Counted from the first letter of the stretch, positions 34,819 through 43,845 are shown. The stretch: DNA of 64,000 bases from Bog-473 sp963788125 (GCA_963788125.1 CAWBFN010000001.1:1736001-1800000); one strand, 5' to 3'. Numbers and translations are program-made. The notes: generated by a model from the sequence alone, not told the origin.

Positions 34819-34847
34819 ACCGTAGCGTGAATCCCGCTTGTTGACAA
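34819..34847 (-). promoter_or_regulatory. Promoter of the fur-rubrerythrin operon
   Basis: On the minus strand TTGTCA (34842-34847), 17-bp spacer, TACGGT (34819-34824). The -35 hexamer lies within the Fur-like palindrome (34841-34857), so bound repressor would block RNA polymerase. Confidence 0.55.
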
Positions 34848-34857
34848 TGATTGTTAA
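34841..34857. promoter_or_regulatory. Fur/PerR-type operator
   Basis: TTGACAATGATTGTTAA is an 8-1-8 palindrome with one mismatch (TTGACAAT / TTAACAAT after inversion), the layout of PerR and Fur boxes. It is the most AT-rich spot in its region and lies 34 bases before the fur start, in the spacer shared with glpD. Confidence 0.75.
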
Positions 34858-34883
34858 TTCCGCCCGCACCAACGGCGGAGGGG

Positions 34884-34904
34884 CCTGTCACGGCGTATGA
34901 CAGG
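34884..34904 (+). promoter_or_regulatory. Perfect inverted repeat overlapping the glpD ribosome binding region
   Basis: CCTGTCA, loop cggcgta, TGACAGG: seven perfect pairs, ending 5 bases before the glpD ATG at 34910. The right arm supplies the AGG part of the only purine-rich stretch before the start (AGGCTGGG). It can be a repressor site in DNA or a hairpin in RNA that hides the ribosome binding site. Confidence 0.6.
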
Positions 34905-34909
34905 CTGGG

Positions 34910-36571
34910 ATGGTGCACCGGTTCCGACGCCAAGACTCCCTCCGGCGCCTGGCGGACGAGCGGTTCGACGTCCTCGTCGTCGGCGGCGGCGTCACCGGAG
35001 CCGGGGTGGCGCTCGACGCCGCCAGCCGCGGCCTGAAGACCGCACTCGTCGAGAGGCACGACTTCGCCTCGGGGACCTCGTCCAAGTCGTCGAAGATGGT
35101 CCACGGGGGCCTGCGGTACCTGCAGCAACGGGAGTTCCGACTGGTCTACGAGAACCTGGTGGAGCGACAGCGCCTGTTGGACAACGCACCCCACCTCGTG
35201 TCCCCTCAGCCGTTCCTGATCCCCCTCTTCGGTCGCGACGGCGCGGTCTCCAAGGCCGTGGCCCGCTCCTACTCGGGGGCACTGTGGCTCTACGATCTGA
35301 CCGGCGGCGTCCGCATCGGGGCCCGCCACCGTCGGGTCACCCGGGACCAGGCCCTAGAACACCTGCCGACCCTGAACGCCGAGCGGCTCGTTGCCGGCTT
35401 CCTCTACTTCGACGCCCGAGCCGACGATGCCCGGCTGACCCTGTGCCTGGCGCGCACCGCCGCGCTCGATCACGGCGCCGTCGTGGCCAACTACACCCCG
35501 GTGGTCGGCCTGACACGCACCGGCGGCCGGGCGGCGGGGGCCATCGTGCGGCCCGAACCCGGCGATGCGGGGTCCGAATTCCCGATCAGCGCCCGTGTGG
35601 TGGTCAACGCCACCGGCGTCTGGGCCGACGACGTGAGGGCTCTCGACGAAGGCTCCCACCCGCGCTCCATCCGACCGGCCAAGGGGGTGCACGTCACGGT
35701 CCCGGCGGACCGGCTCCCCTGCGACGTCGCCGCCGTCATCCCCGTCCCCCGGGACAGGCGGACGATCTTTGTGGTGCCGTGGCCCGGTACGGACCTCATC
35801 TATCTGGGCACGACCGATACGGACTACCGGGGGCCCCTCGACGATCCCTCCTGCACCCCCGAGGACGTCGACTACCTGCTCGACGCGGCCAACAACGCCA
35901 CCACTTCCCGCTTGACCCGGGCCGATGTGACGGGCGTCTGGGCCGGCCTGCGACCCCTGCTGGCATCCCCGGCGCACGGGGGCCCGGTCCCGGAGCGGAC
36001 GGCCGACCTCTCGCGCCGGCACACCGTTCGCACCTCGGAACAGGGCATGGTCACCGTGACCGGGGGCAAACTGACCACGTACCGGAAGATGGCGCAGGAC
36101 ACCGTCGATGCGGTGGTGCGCCAGCTCGGAGAGTCCCCCACCCGCCGTCGTTGCGTCACCGCGTCCCTCGCCCTGCGCGGCGCCACCACGGCCACCAGGG
36201 ACCCCGTCGCCATGGCCCTCGGGCCGGGCCACCTCCTCGCCCGCTACGGCAGCGAGTGCGCCGAGGTGCTGGCGCTGGCCGACGGGCGGCCCGAGCTCCG
36301 CCAACCGGTCGTCGCCGGTCTGCCCTACACGGGAGCCGAGCTGGTCTTCGCGGCGCGCGAGGAGATGGCCCAGACTCTCGACGACGTGCTGGCCCGCCGG
36401 ACCCGGGCCGTGATCCAACGCGCCGTCCCCACCATGGCCGGAGCCCACGCCGCCGCGTCGCTGATCGCCCCGGACATGGGGTGGGACGACCATGAGGCTT
36501 CCCGTCAGGCCAACCGCTTCATCGACTCCACCCAGAAGGAGCTCCTCACCGCGGGGCTCGATCTCCCGTGA
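34910..36571 (+). CDS. glpD: Glycerol-3-phosphate dehydrogenase (FAD-dependent)
   Basis: 553 residues. FAD-binding N terminus DVLVVGGGVTGAGVALDAAS, family signatures FASGTSSKSSKMVHGGLRYL and IRPAKGVHVTVP, and the C-terminal helical domain (DNA-free) ending in a conserved Arg/Gln-rich region. It oxidises glycerol-3-phosphate to dihydroxyacetone phosphate and feeds the quinone pool; peripheral membrane protein in the family. First gene of a three-gene operon; its stop overlaps the next start (GTGA). Confidence 0.95.
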   Translation: MVHRFRRQDSLRRLADERFDVLVVGGGVTGAGVALDAASRGLKTALVERHDFASGTSSKSSKMVHGGLRYLQQREFRLVYENLVERQRLLDNAPHLVSPQPFLIPLFGRDGAVSKAVARSYSGALWLYDLTGGVRIGARHRRVTRDQALEHLPTLNAERLVAGFLYFDARADDARLTLCLARTAALDHGAVVANYTPVVGLTRTGGRAAGAIVRPEPGDAGSEFPISARVVVNATGVWADDVRALDEGSHPRSIRPAKGVHVTVPADRLPCDVAAVIPVPRDRRTIFVVPWPGTDLIYLGTTDTDYRGPLDDPSCTPEDVDYLLDAANNATTSRLTRADVTGVWAGLRPLLASPAHGGPVPERTADLSRRHTVRTSEQGMVTVTGGKLTTYRKMAQDTVDAVVRQLGESPTRRRCVTASLALRGATTATRDPVAMALGPGHLLARYGSECAEVLALADGRPELRQPVVAGLPYTGAELVFAAREEMAQTLDDVLARRTRAVIQRAVPTMAGAHAAASLIAPDMGWDDHEASRQANRFIDSTQKELLTAGLDLP

Positions 36572-38079
36572 CGGCTCCCACCCCGGTCACCCCCATCGAC
36601 GCGCCGCCGCAGTCCGTGACCGACCGGCTGCCCGGCCCCAGCGTCCCCTTGCCGGACGGCCTGGTCGACCACCTCGTCCGGAGCGGTGTCGAGGTGTCGG
36701 GCGACGACGCCGCCCGGGCCGAGGCGGGCCGGGACTGGTGGCCCCTGGCCATCGGGTGGGCGGCGCAGGGCGCCGTCCCCCACCGTCCGGCCCTGGTCGT
36801 GCGGCCCAGGACCACCGCCCAGGTCTCCACCGTCCTGGCGGCGTGCAACGAGGCCGTCGTGCCGGTGACACCCGTTGCGGGCCGCAGCGGGGTGTGTGGC
36901 GGGTCCGTCCCCGTCTTCGGCGGGGTCGCGCTCGACCTCACGTCGCTCGACGGCCTGCTCGGTGTGGACGAGACCTCGCTCACCGCCGACGTGCGGGCGG
37001 GGACCTTCGGCCCCGATCTCGAGGGGGCGCTGGCCCAGGTGGGGACCGGCTACACCCTCGGACACTGGCCCCAGTCGATGGAGCTCTCGACGGTGGGGGG
37101 CTGGCTCGCCTGTCGCAGTGCCGGTCAGTACTCCACCCGTTACGGCAAGATCGAGGACATGGTGCTCGGCCTCGAGGTGGTCCTGGCCGACGGCCGCACC
37201 GTGCGCACCGAAGGGCACGGCCCCCGCGCCGCCACCGGGCCCAATTTGACCCAGCTCTTCGTCGGCAGCGAGGGCACCCTCGGCGTGATCACCGAAGCGC
37301 GCCTGCGAATCCACCCGGCTCCACCGGCGCAGGAGCGGCGGGCCTTCGGCTTCCGCTCCTTCGCCGCAGGGCTGGCCGCCTGCCGGAAGATCTTGCGGCG
37401 TGGTGCCACCCCGGCCGTCCTGCGCCTCTACGACGAGATCGAGTCCGAGCGTCACTTCGAGCAGCGCTCGACCAACGTGCTCATCGTGCTGGACGAAACC
37501 GACCCGGCACTTCTGGCCGCCACGGTCTCGGTCGTCGACGACGAGTGCACCACTGCCGCGGGCGCCCGCAACCTCGACCCCGCCCTGGTCGGGCGCTGGC
37601 TCGGGCACCGCAACGACGTCTCCGCGCTGGCACCCCTGTGGCGCGCCGGCATCGTGGTGGACACGGTGGAGGTCTCGGCGCCGTGGAGCGTGCTTCCCGC
37701 GCTCTTCGACGAGGTGCTCTCGTCCCTCAGGGCGATGGACGGCACGCTGGTCGCCTCGGCGCACCAGTCGCACGCCTATGGGGATGGCGCCTGCCTGTAC
37801 TTCACCTTCGCCGGCCGCGGGCCCGAGGGTGACGACGACTGGCGGACACGCTTCTACCGGCGGGCCTGGGACACCGTGATCCACGCCGTGATGGGCCACG
37901 GTGCCGCCATCAGCCACCACCACGGGATCGGGCTCAACCGCTCCCGCTTCCTGCCCGGGGCGCTCGGCTCGGGCTTCGACGTCCTGGAACGGATCAAGGG
38001 GAGCCTCGACCCCGCCGGCATCCTCAATCCGGCAAAGCTCGGCCTACCCTCGCCCTTCGGACCGGCGCCCTGGCCATGA
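36568..38079 (+). CDS. FAD-linked oxidase, alkylglycerone-phosphate synthase-like
   Basis: 503 residues. PCMH-type FAD-binding domain: VVRPRTTAQVSTVLAACNE, VTPVAGRSGVCGGSVPVFGG, STVGGWLACRSAGQYSTRYG and GSEGTLGVITEARLRIHP. The C-terminal cap has SHAYGDGACLYFTFAG (tyrosine/histidine region) and GHGAAISHHHGIGLNRSRFL, the double-histidine loop typical of alkyldihydroxyacetone-phosphate synthase. That enzyme makes the ether bond of ether lipids from acyl-DHAP. Being between glpD (makes DHAP) and a glycerol kinase, the substrate is probably a DHAP or glycerol derivative; ether-lipid synthesis is inference. Confidence 0.85.
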   Translation: MTAPTPVTPIDAPPQSVTDRLPGPSVPLPDGLVDHLVRSGVEVSGDDAARAEAGRDWWPLAIGWAAQGAVPHRPALVVRPRTTAQVSTVLAACNEAVVPVTPVAGRSGVCGGSVPVFGGVALDLTSLDGLLGVDETSLTADVRAGTFGPDLEGALAQVGTGYTLGHWPQSMELSTVGGWLACRSAGQYSTRYGKIEDMVLGLEVVLADGRTVRTEGHGPRAATGPNLTQLFVGSEGTLGVITEARLRIHPAPPAQERRAFGFRSFAAGLAACRKILRRGATPAVLRLYDEIESERHFEQRSTNVLIVLDETDPALLAATVSVVDDECTTAAGARNLDPALVGRWLGHRNDVSALAPLWRAGIVVDTVEVSAPWSVLPALFDEVLSSLRAMDGTLVASAHQSHAYGDGACLYFTFAGRGPEGDDDWRTRFYRRAWDTVIHAVMGHGAAISHHHGIGLNRSRFLPGALGSGFDVLERIKGSLDPAGILNPAKLGLPSPFGPAPWP

Positions 38080-39581
38080 ACGTCCAGCGCGGTGGTGTCC
38101 TGGTCGTCGACGTCGGCACCTCGGGGGTGCGGGCCGCCATCGTCCGCCCCGATTCGGTGGTCGAGCATACCCACCACCGCGCCGTCCTCCCCGACTCGCC
38201 CGCTCCGGGCCTGGTGGAGTTCGATGCCGCCCTGATGGCCGAGGCGGTCCTCGCCGTGGCCAACCAGGCCGCGCACGACGGGGGACCGATCGGGGCCGTG
38301 GGCATCGCCAACCAACGGGCCTCCACCATCGTCTGGGAACGGGCCACGGGGCGGCCGCTCGCTCCCGGGATCGGCTGGCAGGACCTGCGCACGGTGGGTA
38401 CCTGTCTGGCACTCCAGGCCGAAGGGATCCGCCTCGCCCCCAACGCGTCGGCCACCAAGGTGATGTCCATCCTCGATGCGGTGGACGCCGATCGGGAGAG
38501 GGCCGCGGCCGGGGAGCTGTGCTTCGGCACCGTGGACACCTGGGTGGCCTGGGTCCTCTCGGGCGGTGCCGACGCGGGAGACGCCGCGCTCCATGTGACC
38601 GACGCCACCAACGCCGCCGTCACCGGGCTCATCGATCCCTCGACCCTGGGGTGGAGTCCCCCGATCCTCGAGCGCCTGCGCATCCCCGAGATCATGCTTC
38701 CGCGCATTGTCGACTCGTCCGGAGCCATCGGCACCTGTCGCGCCCTGCCGGGTGCCCCGCTGCTCTGCGGGGTCGCCGGCGATCAGCAGGCCTCACTGAT
38801 CGGACAGGGTTGCACACGCCCCGGTCTGGCCAAGGCCACCTTCGGGACCGGCGGCATGCTGGACCAGTGCACCGGATCGGCGCAGCGGCCGGCTCATGAC
38901 GGGCGGGGCGCCTCGGGCACCTTTCCCATCGTGGCCTTCCAGGTGGGTGGCGTCCCCACCTGGGGCGTAGAGGCCGTGATGCTGTCCGCTGGTTCCTGCG
39001 TGGAGTGGCTACGCGACGATCTCGGCCTCCTGTCCTCGGCCGCGGAGTCGGCCGCCGTCGCCGCCCAGTGCGAGACGACCGGCGACGTCTGGTTTGTCCC
39101 CGCGCTCTTGGGCCTGGGCACGCCGGTCTGGGACTTCGGTGCCCGCGGGGCGCTGGTCGGCCTGACCCGGGGATCGGGCCGACCCGAGCTCGTGCGAGCC
39201 GTCCTCGAGGGCGTGGCCCACCGCGGTGCCGACCTCGTCGAAGCCTCCGAAGCCGACAGCGGGCTCCCCATCGCGGCACTGCGCGTCGACGGCGGGATGT
39301 CGGACAACAAGATCTTCGTGGCCTCACTGGCCGATGCCATCGGCCGACCGGTCGAGCTCTCCCCCGTTCTTGAGGCGACGACCCTGGGGGCCGGTCTCCT
39401 GGCGGGCCTGGCGATCGGCGCGCATGCGTCGCTGGACGAGATCGCCGAGAGCTACTCGCCTGCCCGGATCATCGAGCCCCGGACCGACGACGCCACCCGG
39501 TCCCGCGCCCGCGAACGCTGGCTGGCGGCGCGCGCCAAGGCCGAGGCCACCATCCCCGAGCTCTCCGGCATCACGTTCTAG
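38076..39581 (+). CDS. FGGY-family carbohydrate kinase, glycerol-kinase-like
   Basis: 501 residues, normal for the family; start overlaps the previous stop (ATGA). ATP-binding phosphate motifs VLVVDVGTSGVRAAIV and KATFGTGGMLDQC; VGIANQRASTIVWERATGRP and the glycerol-kinase-like CGVAGDQQASLIGQGC; C-terminal RVDGGMSDNKIFVASLADAI. Phosphorylates glycerol or a close polyol. With glpD in the same operon, glycerol is the likely substrate. Divergence from classic GlpK (for instance no clear FBP or EIIA site visible to me) leaves another polyol possible. Confidence 0.85.
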   Translation: MNVQRGGVLVVDVGTSGVRAAIVRPDSVVEHTHHRAVLPDSPAPGLVEFDAALMAEAVLAVANQAAHDGGPIGAVGIANQRASTIVWERATGRPLAPGIGWQDLRTVGTCLALQAEGIRLAPNASATKVMSILDAVDADRERAAAGELCFGTVDTWVAWVLSGGADAGDAALHVTDATNAAVTGLIDPSTLGWSPPILERLRIPEIMLPRIVDSSGAIGTCRALPGAPLLCGVAGDQQASLIGQGCTRPGLAKATFGTGGMLDQCTGSAQRPAHDGRGASGTFPIVAFQVGGVPTWGVEAVMLSAGSCVEWLRDDLGLLSSAAESAAVAAQCETTGDVWFVPALLGLGTPVWDFGARGALVGLTRGSGRPELVRAVLEGVAHRGADLVEASEADSGLPIAALRVDGGMSDNKIFVASLADAIGRPVELSPVLEATTLGAGLLAGLAIGAHASLDEIAESYSPARIIEPRTDDATRSRARERWLAARAKAEATIPELSGITF

Positions 39582-39636
39582 CGCGAAGCGAGCGCGGACC
39601 GGTGGCGTCCAGGCCGGTGGCCGTCGCTCCGTCCCA

Positions 39637-40884
39637 TTAGGCCGAAGCCGACGCCAGCGCGTCGTCCCAGCTGCTGCCGGCCTCGAGCAAGGGGCGCCAG
39701 GCCATCAGACGCCGCGGTCGCCCCACGGCCATCGCCGCACGCAGCCGTCCCTCTCGGCCGAACAGCGCCACAAAGACACCTTCGTCGAACGAACCCTCGA
39801 CGATCTCCACCTCGTCCTGCCCACCGGGACTGCCGAGGACCTGGAAGCGAATGTCGAACTGATCCGACCAGAAGTAGGGGATCGGCGCGAACGGGGCGGC
39901 GGCGTCGCGGCCGGCCAGGAGGCCGTGGGCCGCAGCCATCCCCGCCTCGGCGGCCACCTGCCAGTGCTCGATGCGGACCTGCTCTTCGGCTCCGTCGTGC
40001 CGCCACGTCCAACGCGCCAGGTCCCCCGCCGCCACGATCCCCTCTGCGGCGAACAGCCGGTCGTCGCAGACGACGCCGTCCTCCACCAACAGCCCCGAGT
40101 CCTGGAGCCAGTCGACCGTGGGCGCCACACCAATGCCCACCACCACCACGTCGGCCCCGATGGCGGCTCCGTCCTCGAGCTCGACCACCAGGCCGCCCGG
40201 ATCCCCCTCCGCCCGGCGGACGTCGGCGACACCGACCCCGGTGCGCAGGTCGACACCGTGGGCAACGTGCAGCGATCCGCAGTAGGCGCCGATCAGCGGT
40301 CCCAACAGGTTGGCCAACGGGATCTCCATCACCTCGACCACGGTGACCTGGCAGCCCATGGCGGCACAGGTCGACGCCACCTCGGCCCCGATGAACCCCG
40401 CGCCGACGACGACGACCCGGCAGGGCTCCACGGCCGTCACCGCCGCCCGCAGGGCCAACGAGTCGTCCAGGGTGCGCAGGGTGAAGAGCCCGTCTTCGTG
40501 GCCCAGTCCCTCCGTGCCCGGCAGCCGGCGTGGCGCGGCCCCGGTGGCCAGTACCAGGGCATCGCCCGTCAGCACCGTGCCGTCGTCGATCTCCACCTGA
40601 CGTGCGCCGACGTCCAATCGCACGGCACGGTGGCCCAGCACCTCGTGCACCTGCAGTTCACCGGACCGCCTTCGATCGGCCAGTACCGCCTTCTCGGGCG
40701 GCCAGGTCCCGGCCAGCACCTGCTTGGACAGGGGCGGCCGGTCATAGGGCAGGTGCAACTCCTCACCGACCAGCGTGATGCGCCCGTCGAATCCCTCGGC
40801 GCGCAGCGTCTCGACGGCTCGCCAACCGGCCAGTGAAGCCCCCACCACGACGACCGCGCCGCCGGTCGGCAGGCCCTCCGACAT
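39637..40884 (-). CDS. FAD-dependent pyridine nucleotide reductase (ferredoxin-reductase type)
   Basis: 415 residues from the second of two adjacent ATG codons (40884), which has GGAGGG at the better distance. Architecture of rhodocoxin/putidaredoxin reductases: FAD motif VVVVGASLAGWRAVETLRAE, PYDRPPLSKQVLAG, NAD motif VVVVGAGFIGAEVASTCAAM, second FAD motif GIVAAGDLARW and the C-terminal domain with IPYFWSDQFDIRFQVLG. Such enzymes feed electrons to ferredoxins for P450 or Rieske oxygenases; no ferredoxin gene is adjacent. The start overlaps the hydrolase stop. Confidence 0.9.
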   Translation of the reverse strand: MSEGLPTGGAVVVVGASLAGWRAVETLRAEGFDGRITLVGEELHLPYDRPPLSKQVLAGTWPPEKAVLADRRRSGELQVHEVLGHRAVRLDVGARQVEIDDGTVLTGDALVLATGAAPRRLPGTEGLGHEDGLFTLRTLDDSLALRAAVTAVEPCRVVVVGAGFIGAEVASTCAAMGCQVTVVEVMEIPLANLLGPLIGAYCGSLHVAHGVDLRTGVGVADVRRAEGDPGGLVVELEDGAAIGADVVVVGIGVAPTVDWLQDSGLLVEDGVVCDDRLFAAEGIVAAGDLARWTWRHDGAEEQVRIEHWQVAAEAGMAAAHGLLAGRDAAAPFAPIPYFWSDQFDIRFQVLGSPGGQDEVEIVEGSFDEGVFVALFGREGRLRAAMAVGRPRRLMAWRPLLEAGSSWDDALASASA

Positions 40885-41615
40885 CATCGCCCTCCGAACA
40901 GGGACATCCACTCCTGCACGGAGTGGGGGCGGAACACGTAGTTCGTGGCGCGCGTCGCCCCCATGCTCTGCGACGGGTCGGCCGAGTACCAGTGCCCCGG
41001 GTAGAGCACGGCATCGTCGGACACACGGGCCAAGCGCCCGTTGAGCGAGTCGTACATGGCGACGGGGTCCGCCCCGGGGAGGTCGGTCCGGCCGCAACCC
41101 TCGAGGAAGAGGGTGTCCCCGGCCACGAGACGGCCGTCGACCAGGAAGCACTGGCTCCCCGGCGTGTGCCCGGGCGTATGGATCAGCTCGACCTCTACCG
41201 ACCCCACACGCACCACATCGCCGCTGTCGTGACCGACCAGATTCGACTGGCCGACACCGGTCGTGCGTTCGACCCACGGCACCTCTTCCTTCTGCAGGTG
41301 CACCGGCACCTGCACATTCTCGAGCAGCGCGGCAATGCCTTCCACGCCCCAGCCCGCCATCTCCCCTCCGACGTGGTCGGGGTGATAGTGCGTGGCCAAC
41401 ACGCCGCTCAGCCTCATGCCGTCGGCCTCCACCACACTGAGCAGGTCCTGTACCGCATAGGCGGGATCGACGATGACCGCTTCACCGGTCGCCCGGTCGC
41501 CGATGAGATAGACGAAGTTCACCATCTGGCGGGCCATGGGATCCCCGCGGGCGAAATCGACGCCCGAGAGGAGCTGACGGAAGTACAGCCGCTGGTCGTC
41601 AGCCGACTCATTCAT
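40884..41615 (-). CDS. Metallo-beta-lactamase-fold hydrolase (glyoxalase II / persulfide dioxygenase-like)
   Basis: 243 residues. Metal motif ATHYHPDHVGG (HxHxDH), then HTPGHTPGSQCFLVDG, AGDTLFLEGCGRTDLPGADP and YPGHWYS. The GCGRTD segment resembles ETHE1-type persulfide dioxygenases, while the two-metal HxHxDH pattern fits glyoxalase II as well. No rhodanese domain. Substrate unknown. Overlaps xseB by 8 bases. Confidence 0.87.
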   Translation of the reverse strand: MNESADDQRLYFRQLLSGVDFARGDPMARQMVNFVYLIGDRATGEAVIVDPAYAVQDLLSVVEADGMRLSGVLATHYHPDHVGGEMAGWGVEGIAALLENVQVPVHLQKEEVPWVERTTGVGQSNLVGHDSGDVVRVGSVEVELIHTPGHTPGSQCFLVDGRLVAGDTLFLEGCGRTDLPGADPVAMYDSLNGRLARVSDDAVLYPGHWYSADPSQSMGATRATNYVFRPHSVQEWMSLFGGR

Positions 41616-41877
41616 GGTCGTCGTCCCCCTCGAGCTCGATCTCGCCGGCCAGCGCTCCGAGGCGAGGCACCAGCTCCTCCACCTGGGCCCGGGTGCGGCG
41701 CAACCGGCGATCCAGCTCGTCGATCAGGGCGGTCGCCCGCTCGAGGCGCGCCACCAGCACGTCGACGTCCACCTCGCGCTGCTCGAAGAACTCGACGATC
41801 GAATCGAGCTCCCGGCTGGCCTCGGTGTAGCTCAACTCGTCCACCGGTACGGAATCCTTGGTCGCTGCCGTCATCAT
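41608..41877 (-). CDS. xseB: Exodeoxyribonuclease VII small subunit
   Basis: 89 residues: ELSYTEASRELDSIVEFFEQ and LVARLERATALIDELDRRLR are the conserved helical hairpin of XseB; acidic tail. It assembles several copies around XseA to degrade single-stranded DNA from both ends. Start overlaps the xseA stop (ATGATG context). Confidence 0.95.
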   Translation of the reverse strand: MMTAATKDSVPVDELSYTEASRELDSIVEFFEQREVDVDVLVARLERATALIDELDRRLRRTRAQVEELVPRLGALAGEIELEGDDDHE

Positions 41878-43346
41878 GCCCTCTCCTCGTTCCCCTCGTT
41901 CTCCTCGTTCCCCTCTTCGGCTCCCACGTCTCGGACCGCGGCCGATTCAATCCGCGAGCGGGCCGTCCCGTCGGCAAAACGGGTGACGAGCTCGCTTCCG
42001 ACCGGCAGCGCTCCCGCACTCCTCACGAGCTCACCTGCGGCGGTGAGGGTCAGGGTGTACCCCCGTTCGAGCTGGCGCTCGACGTCGTAGGCCGTGAGAA
42101 GACGCCGCCAGGATCGCACTCTCTCCGCCTCTCGCGCCACGTAGCCCATGGACAAGGGCCCGAGGCGCGCCGCAGTGGTGCGCAGACCTCCCTGGCGGGC
42201 CGCCAACCTCTCGGGGGCCAGGCGGCCCAGCGCGCCGGCACGCACCGCAACCCGTTCGCGGTGTACCCGCAGTTGGCTGCGCGCCGCACGGGTGAGTCGA
42301 CCGCGCGCTGCGGCGTCCCTCGCGTCGGCCTCCCCGAGAAGCGAGGGAACGCGTCGACCCAGCACGGATGCGGGCCCTGCGACATGCTCCTCCCACCACT
42401 GCCCGGCACGCAGGACGAGCTGGTGCCCGCATTCGGTTGGGGTGATGCAGGCCTGGTTGGCCACAATGTCGGCCACCGACTCGTCGCCGGTGTGGCCGAT
42501 GCCGGTCCAGATCGGCTTGGTCGCCACGGCGATGGCGCGGGCGACCACCTCGGCGTCGAAGACGGCCAGGTCCGCCTTCGATCCCCCGCCTCTGACCAGC
42601 ACCACCAGATCACAGTCGGTTCGGCACAACGCGGTCACCGCCGCTGCCACCGCCGACGGGGCGTTGGCGCCCTGCACGGCGACCGGCACCACCGTGACGT
42701 GGAATCCAAACCCCGACCCTGTCAATTGGCCGAGGAAGTCCCGGTACCCCTCGGTCCCGGGACTGGCCACCAGGCCCACCCGCAGCACCACCGGGGCGAC
42801 CGGCAGCGCGGCATTGCGCCGGAGCAACCCCTCGGCCTCCAGGGTGCGCACCAGCTTGGCCCGCTGGGCGGCCAGACGCCCGAGCAGCGCCGTCACATCG
42901 AGCTCGGAGAGGATGAAGCCGATCTCCCCCTTCGGTCGGTAGAGGTCGATCGTCCCCCGCAGCACGACGACCATCCCCTCCGCCAGGTCGATGCCCTCCT
43001 TCGCCAGCGAGCGCCTCAGTGGCTCCCAGCTTCCCTTCCAGCATTTGACCTTGAGGGCCGGCACTCCTCGACCCCGCGAGGTCGACCCGCCGCCGCCCTC
43101 ATCGGGATCGACCAGGTCCATATAGCAGTGCCCCGACCGTCCGGACTGGTCCGAGAAGCTCTGGATCTCCCCGCGGACCCACAGCGGGCGGTTGCGCGGA
43201 AAGGCCGAGGTCAATGCGGCTTCAACCTCGCCATAGAGCGCACCGATCGAGAGCACCCCGGCACGGGCGCCGTCCGCCGACGGACCGCCCACCCCCCTGA
43301 GGGGTGGGGCCTCGGGGTCGAAGAGCTGATGGGCGCGACTCGACAT
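41874..43346 (-). CDS. xseA: Exodeoxyribonuclease VII large subunit
   Basis: 490 residues from the ATG at 43346; the longer in-frame extension would run antisense through rnpB and is rejected. N-terminal OB-fold (LSIGALYGEVEAALTSAF, LWVRGEIQSFSDQSGRSGHC YMDL region) and the catalytic domain (VGLVASPGTEGYRDFLGQL, DLVVLVRGGGSKADLAVFD, GIGHTGDESVADIVANQA, TPTECGHQLV), then coiled coil. The C terminus repeats EENEGNEE-like acidic residues encoded by a short purine-rich repeat (41884-41915). Divergent from rnpB. Confidence 0.95.
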   Translation of the reverse strand: MSSRAHQLFDPEAPPLRGVGGPSADGARAGVLSIGALYGEVEAALTSAFPRNRPLWVRGEIQSFSDQSGRSGHCYMDLVDPDEGGGGSTSRGRGVPALKVKCWKGSWEPLRRSLAKEGIDLAEGMVVVLRGTIDLYRPKGEIGFILSELDVTALLGRLAAQRAKLVRTLEAEGLLRRNAALPVAPVVLRVGLVASPGTEGYRDFLGQLTGSGFGFHVTVVPVAVQGANAPSAVAAAVTALCRTDCDLVVLVRGGGSKADLAVFDAEVVARAIAVATKPIWTGIGHTGDESVADIVANQACITPTECGHQLVLRAGQWWEEHVAGPASVLGRRVPSLLGEADARDAAARGRLTRAARSQLRVHRERVAVRAGALGRLAPERLAARQGGLRTTAARLGPLSMGYVAREAERVRSWRRLLTAYDVERQLERGYTLTLTAAGELVRSAGALPVGSELVTRFADGTARSRIESAAVRDVGAEEGNEENEGNEERA

Positions 43347-43410
43347 CCACGACACCCTACCGACGCCACGCCGGCCACCAATACCCCGGCGGTCGTGGCA
43401 GACTGGCGGC

Positions 43411-43788
43411 GACGGTGAGTCGGCCAGGTGGCCGCAGCTCGGACCGCAGTGCGGGATCGTGTTGAGGAAGGTCGGGACTCCGCAGAGCAGGGTGCTGGCT
43501 AACGGCCAGTCGGGGCGACTCGCAGGAAAGTGCCACAGAGAGCAGACCGCCGATGGCGGGCCCCCGGGCCCGCACAGGCAAGGGTGAAAAGGTGCGGTAA
43601 GAGCGCACCAGCGGTCGGGGTGACCCGGCCGGCTCGGTAAACCCCACCCGGAGCAAGGCCAAGCGTGGGAGACGGGCTGCTCGTCCGCCCCTCGAGAGAG
43701 GAGCATCCCCAGGTAGGCCGCTCAGATGGATGGCCACCAGGGCCCGTCAGGGCTGAACAGAATCCCGCCTATCGGCCGACTCACCGTC
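43411..43788 (+). ncRNA. rnpB: RNase P RNA (class A)
   Basis: Catalytic RNA that trims tRNA 5' ends. Recognised by its conserved core: GAGGAAGGTCGGGACTCC (P4 5' side region), CACAGAGAGCAGACCGCC, AAGGGTGAAAAGGTGCGGTAAG, GCTCGGTAAACCCCAC, GGAGCAAGGCCAA, AGATGGATGGCC and the 3' block ACAGAATCCCGCCTATCGGC. The ends are set by the closing P1 helix: gacggtgagtcggcc (43411-43425) pairs perfectly over 15 bp with ggccgactcaccgtc (43774-43788). About 378 nt, normal size. The promoter upstream is not obvious, and no T-rich terminator follows. The 3' block is repeated at 49854-49879. Confidence 0.96.
43761..43786 (+). repeat. Direct repeat copy 1 (candidate att site, inside the rnpB 3' end)
   Basis: 26 bases from aatcccgcctatcgg to gactcaccg, identical to 49854-49879 in the same orientation, 6,093 bp apart. 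In this copy it is part of the functional rnpB (last conserved loop and 3' strand of P1). Confidence 0.85.
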
Positions 43789-43845
43789 AACCAGGGTCTC
43801 TTGGCTTTCTTCCCACCTCAGCTTCGACTGTGTCTCTAGGGTCTG

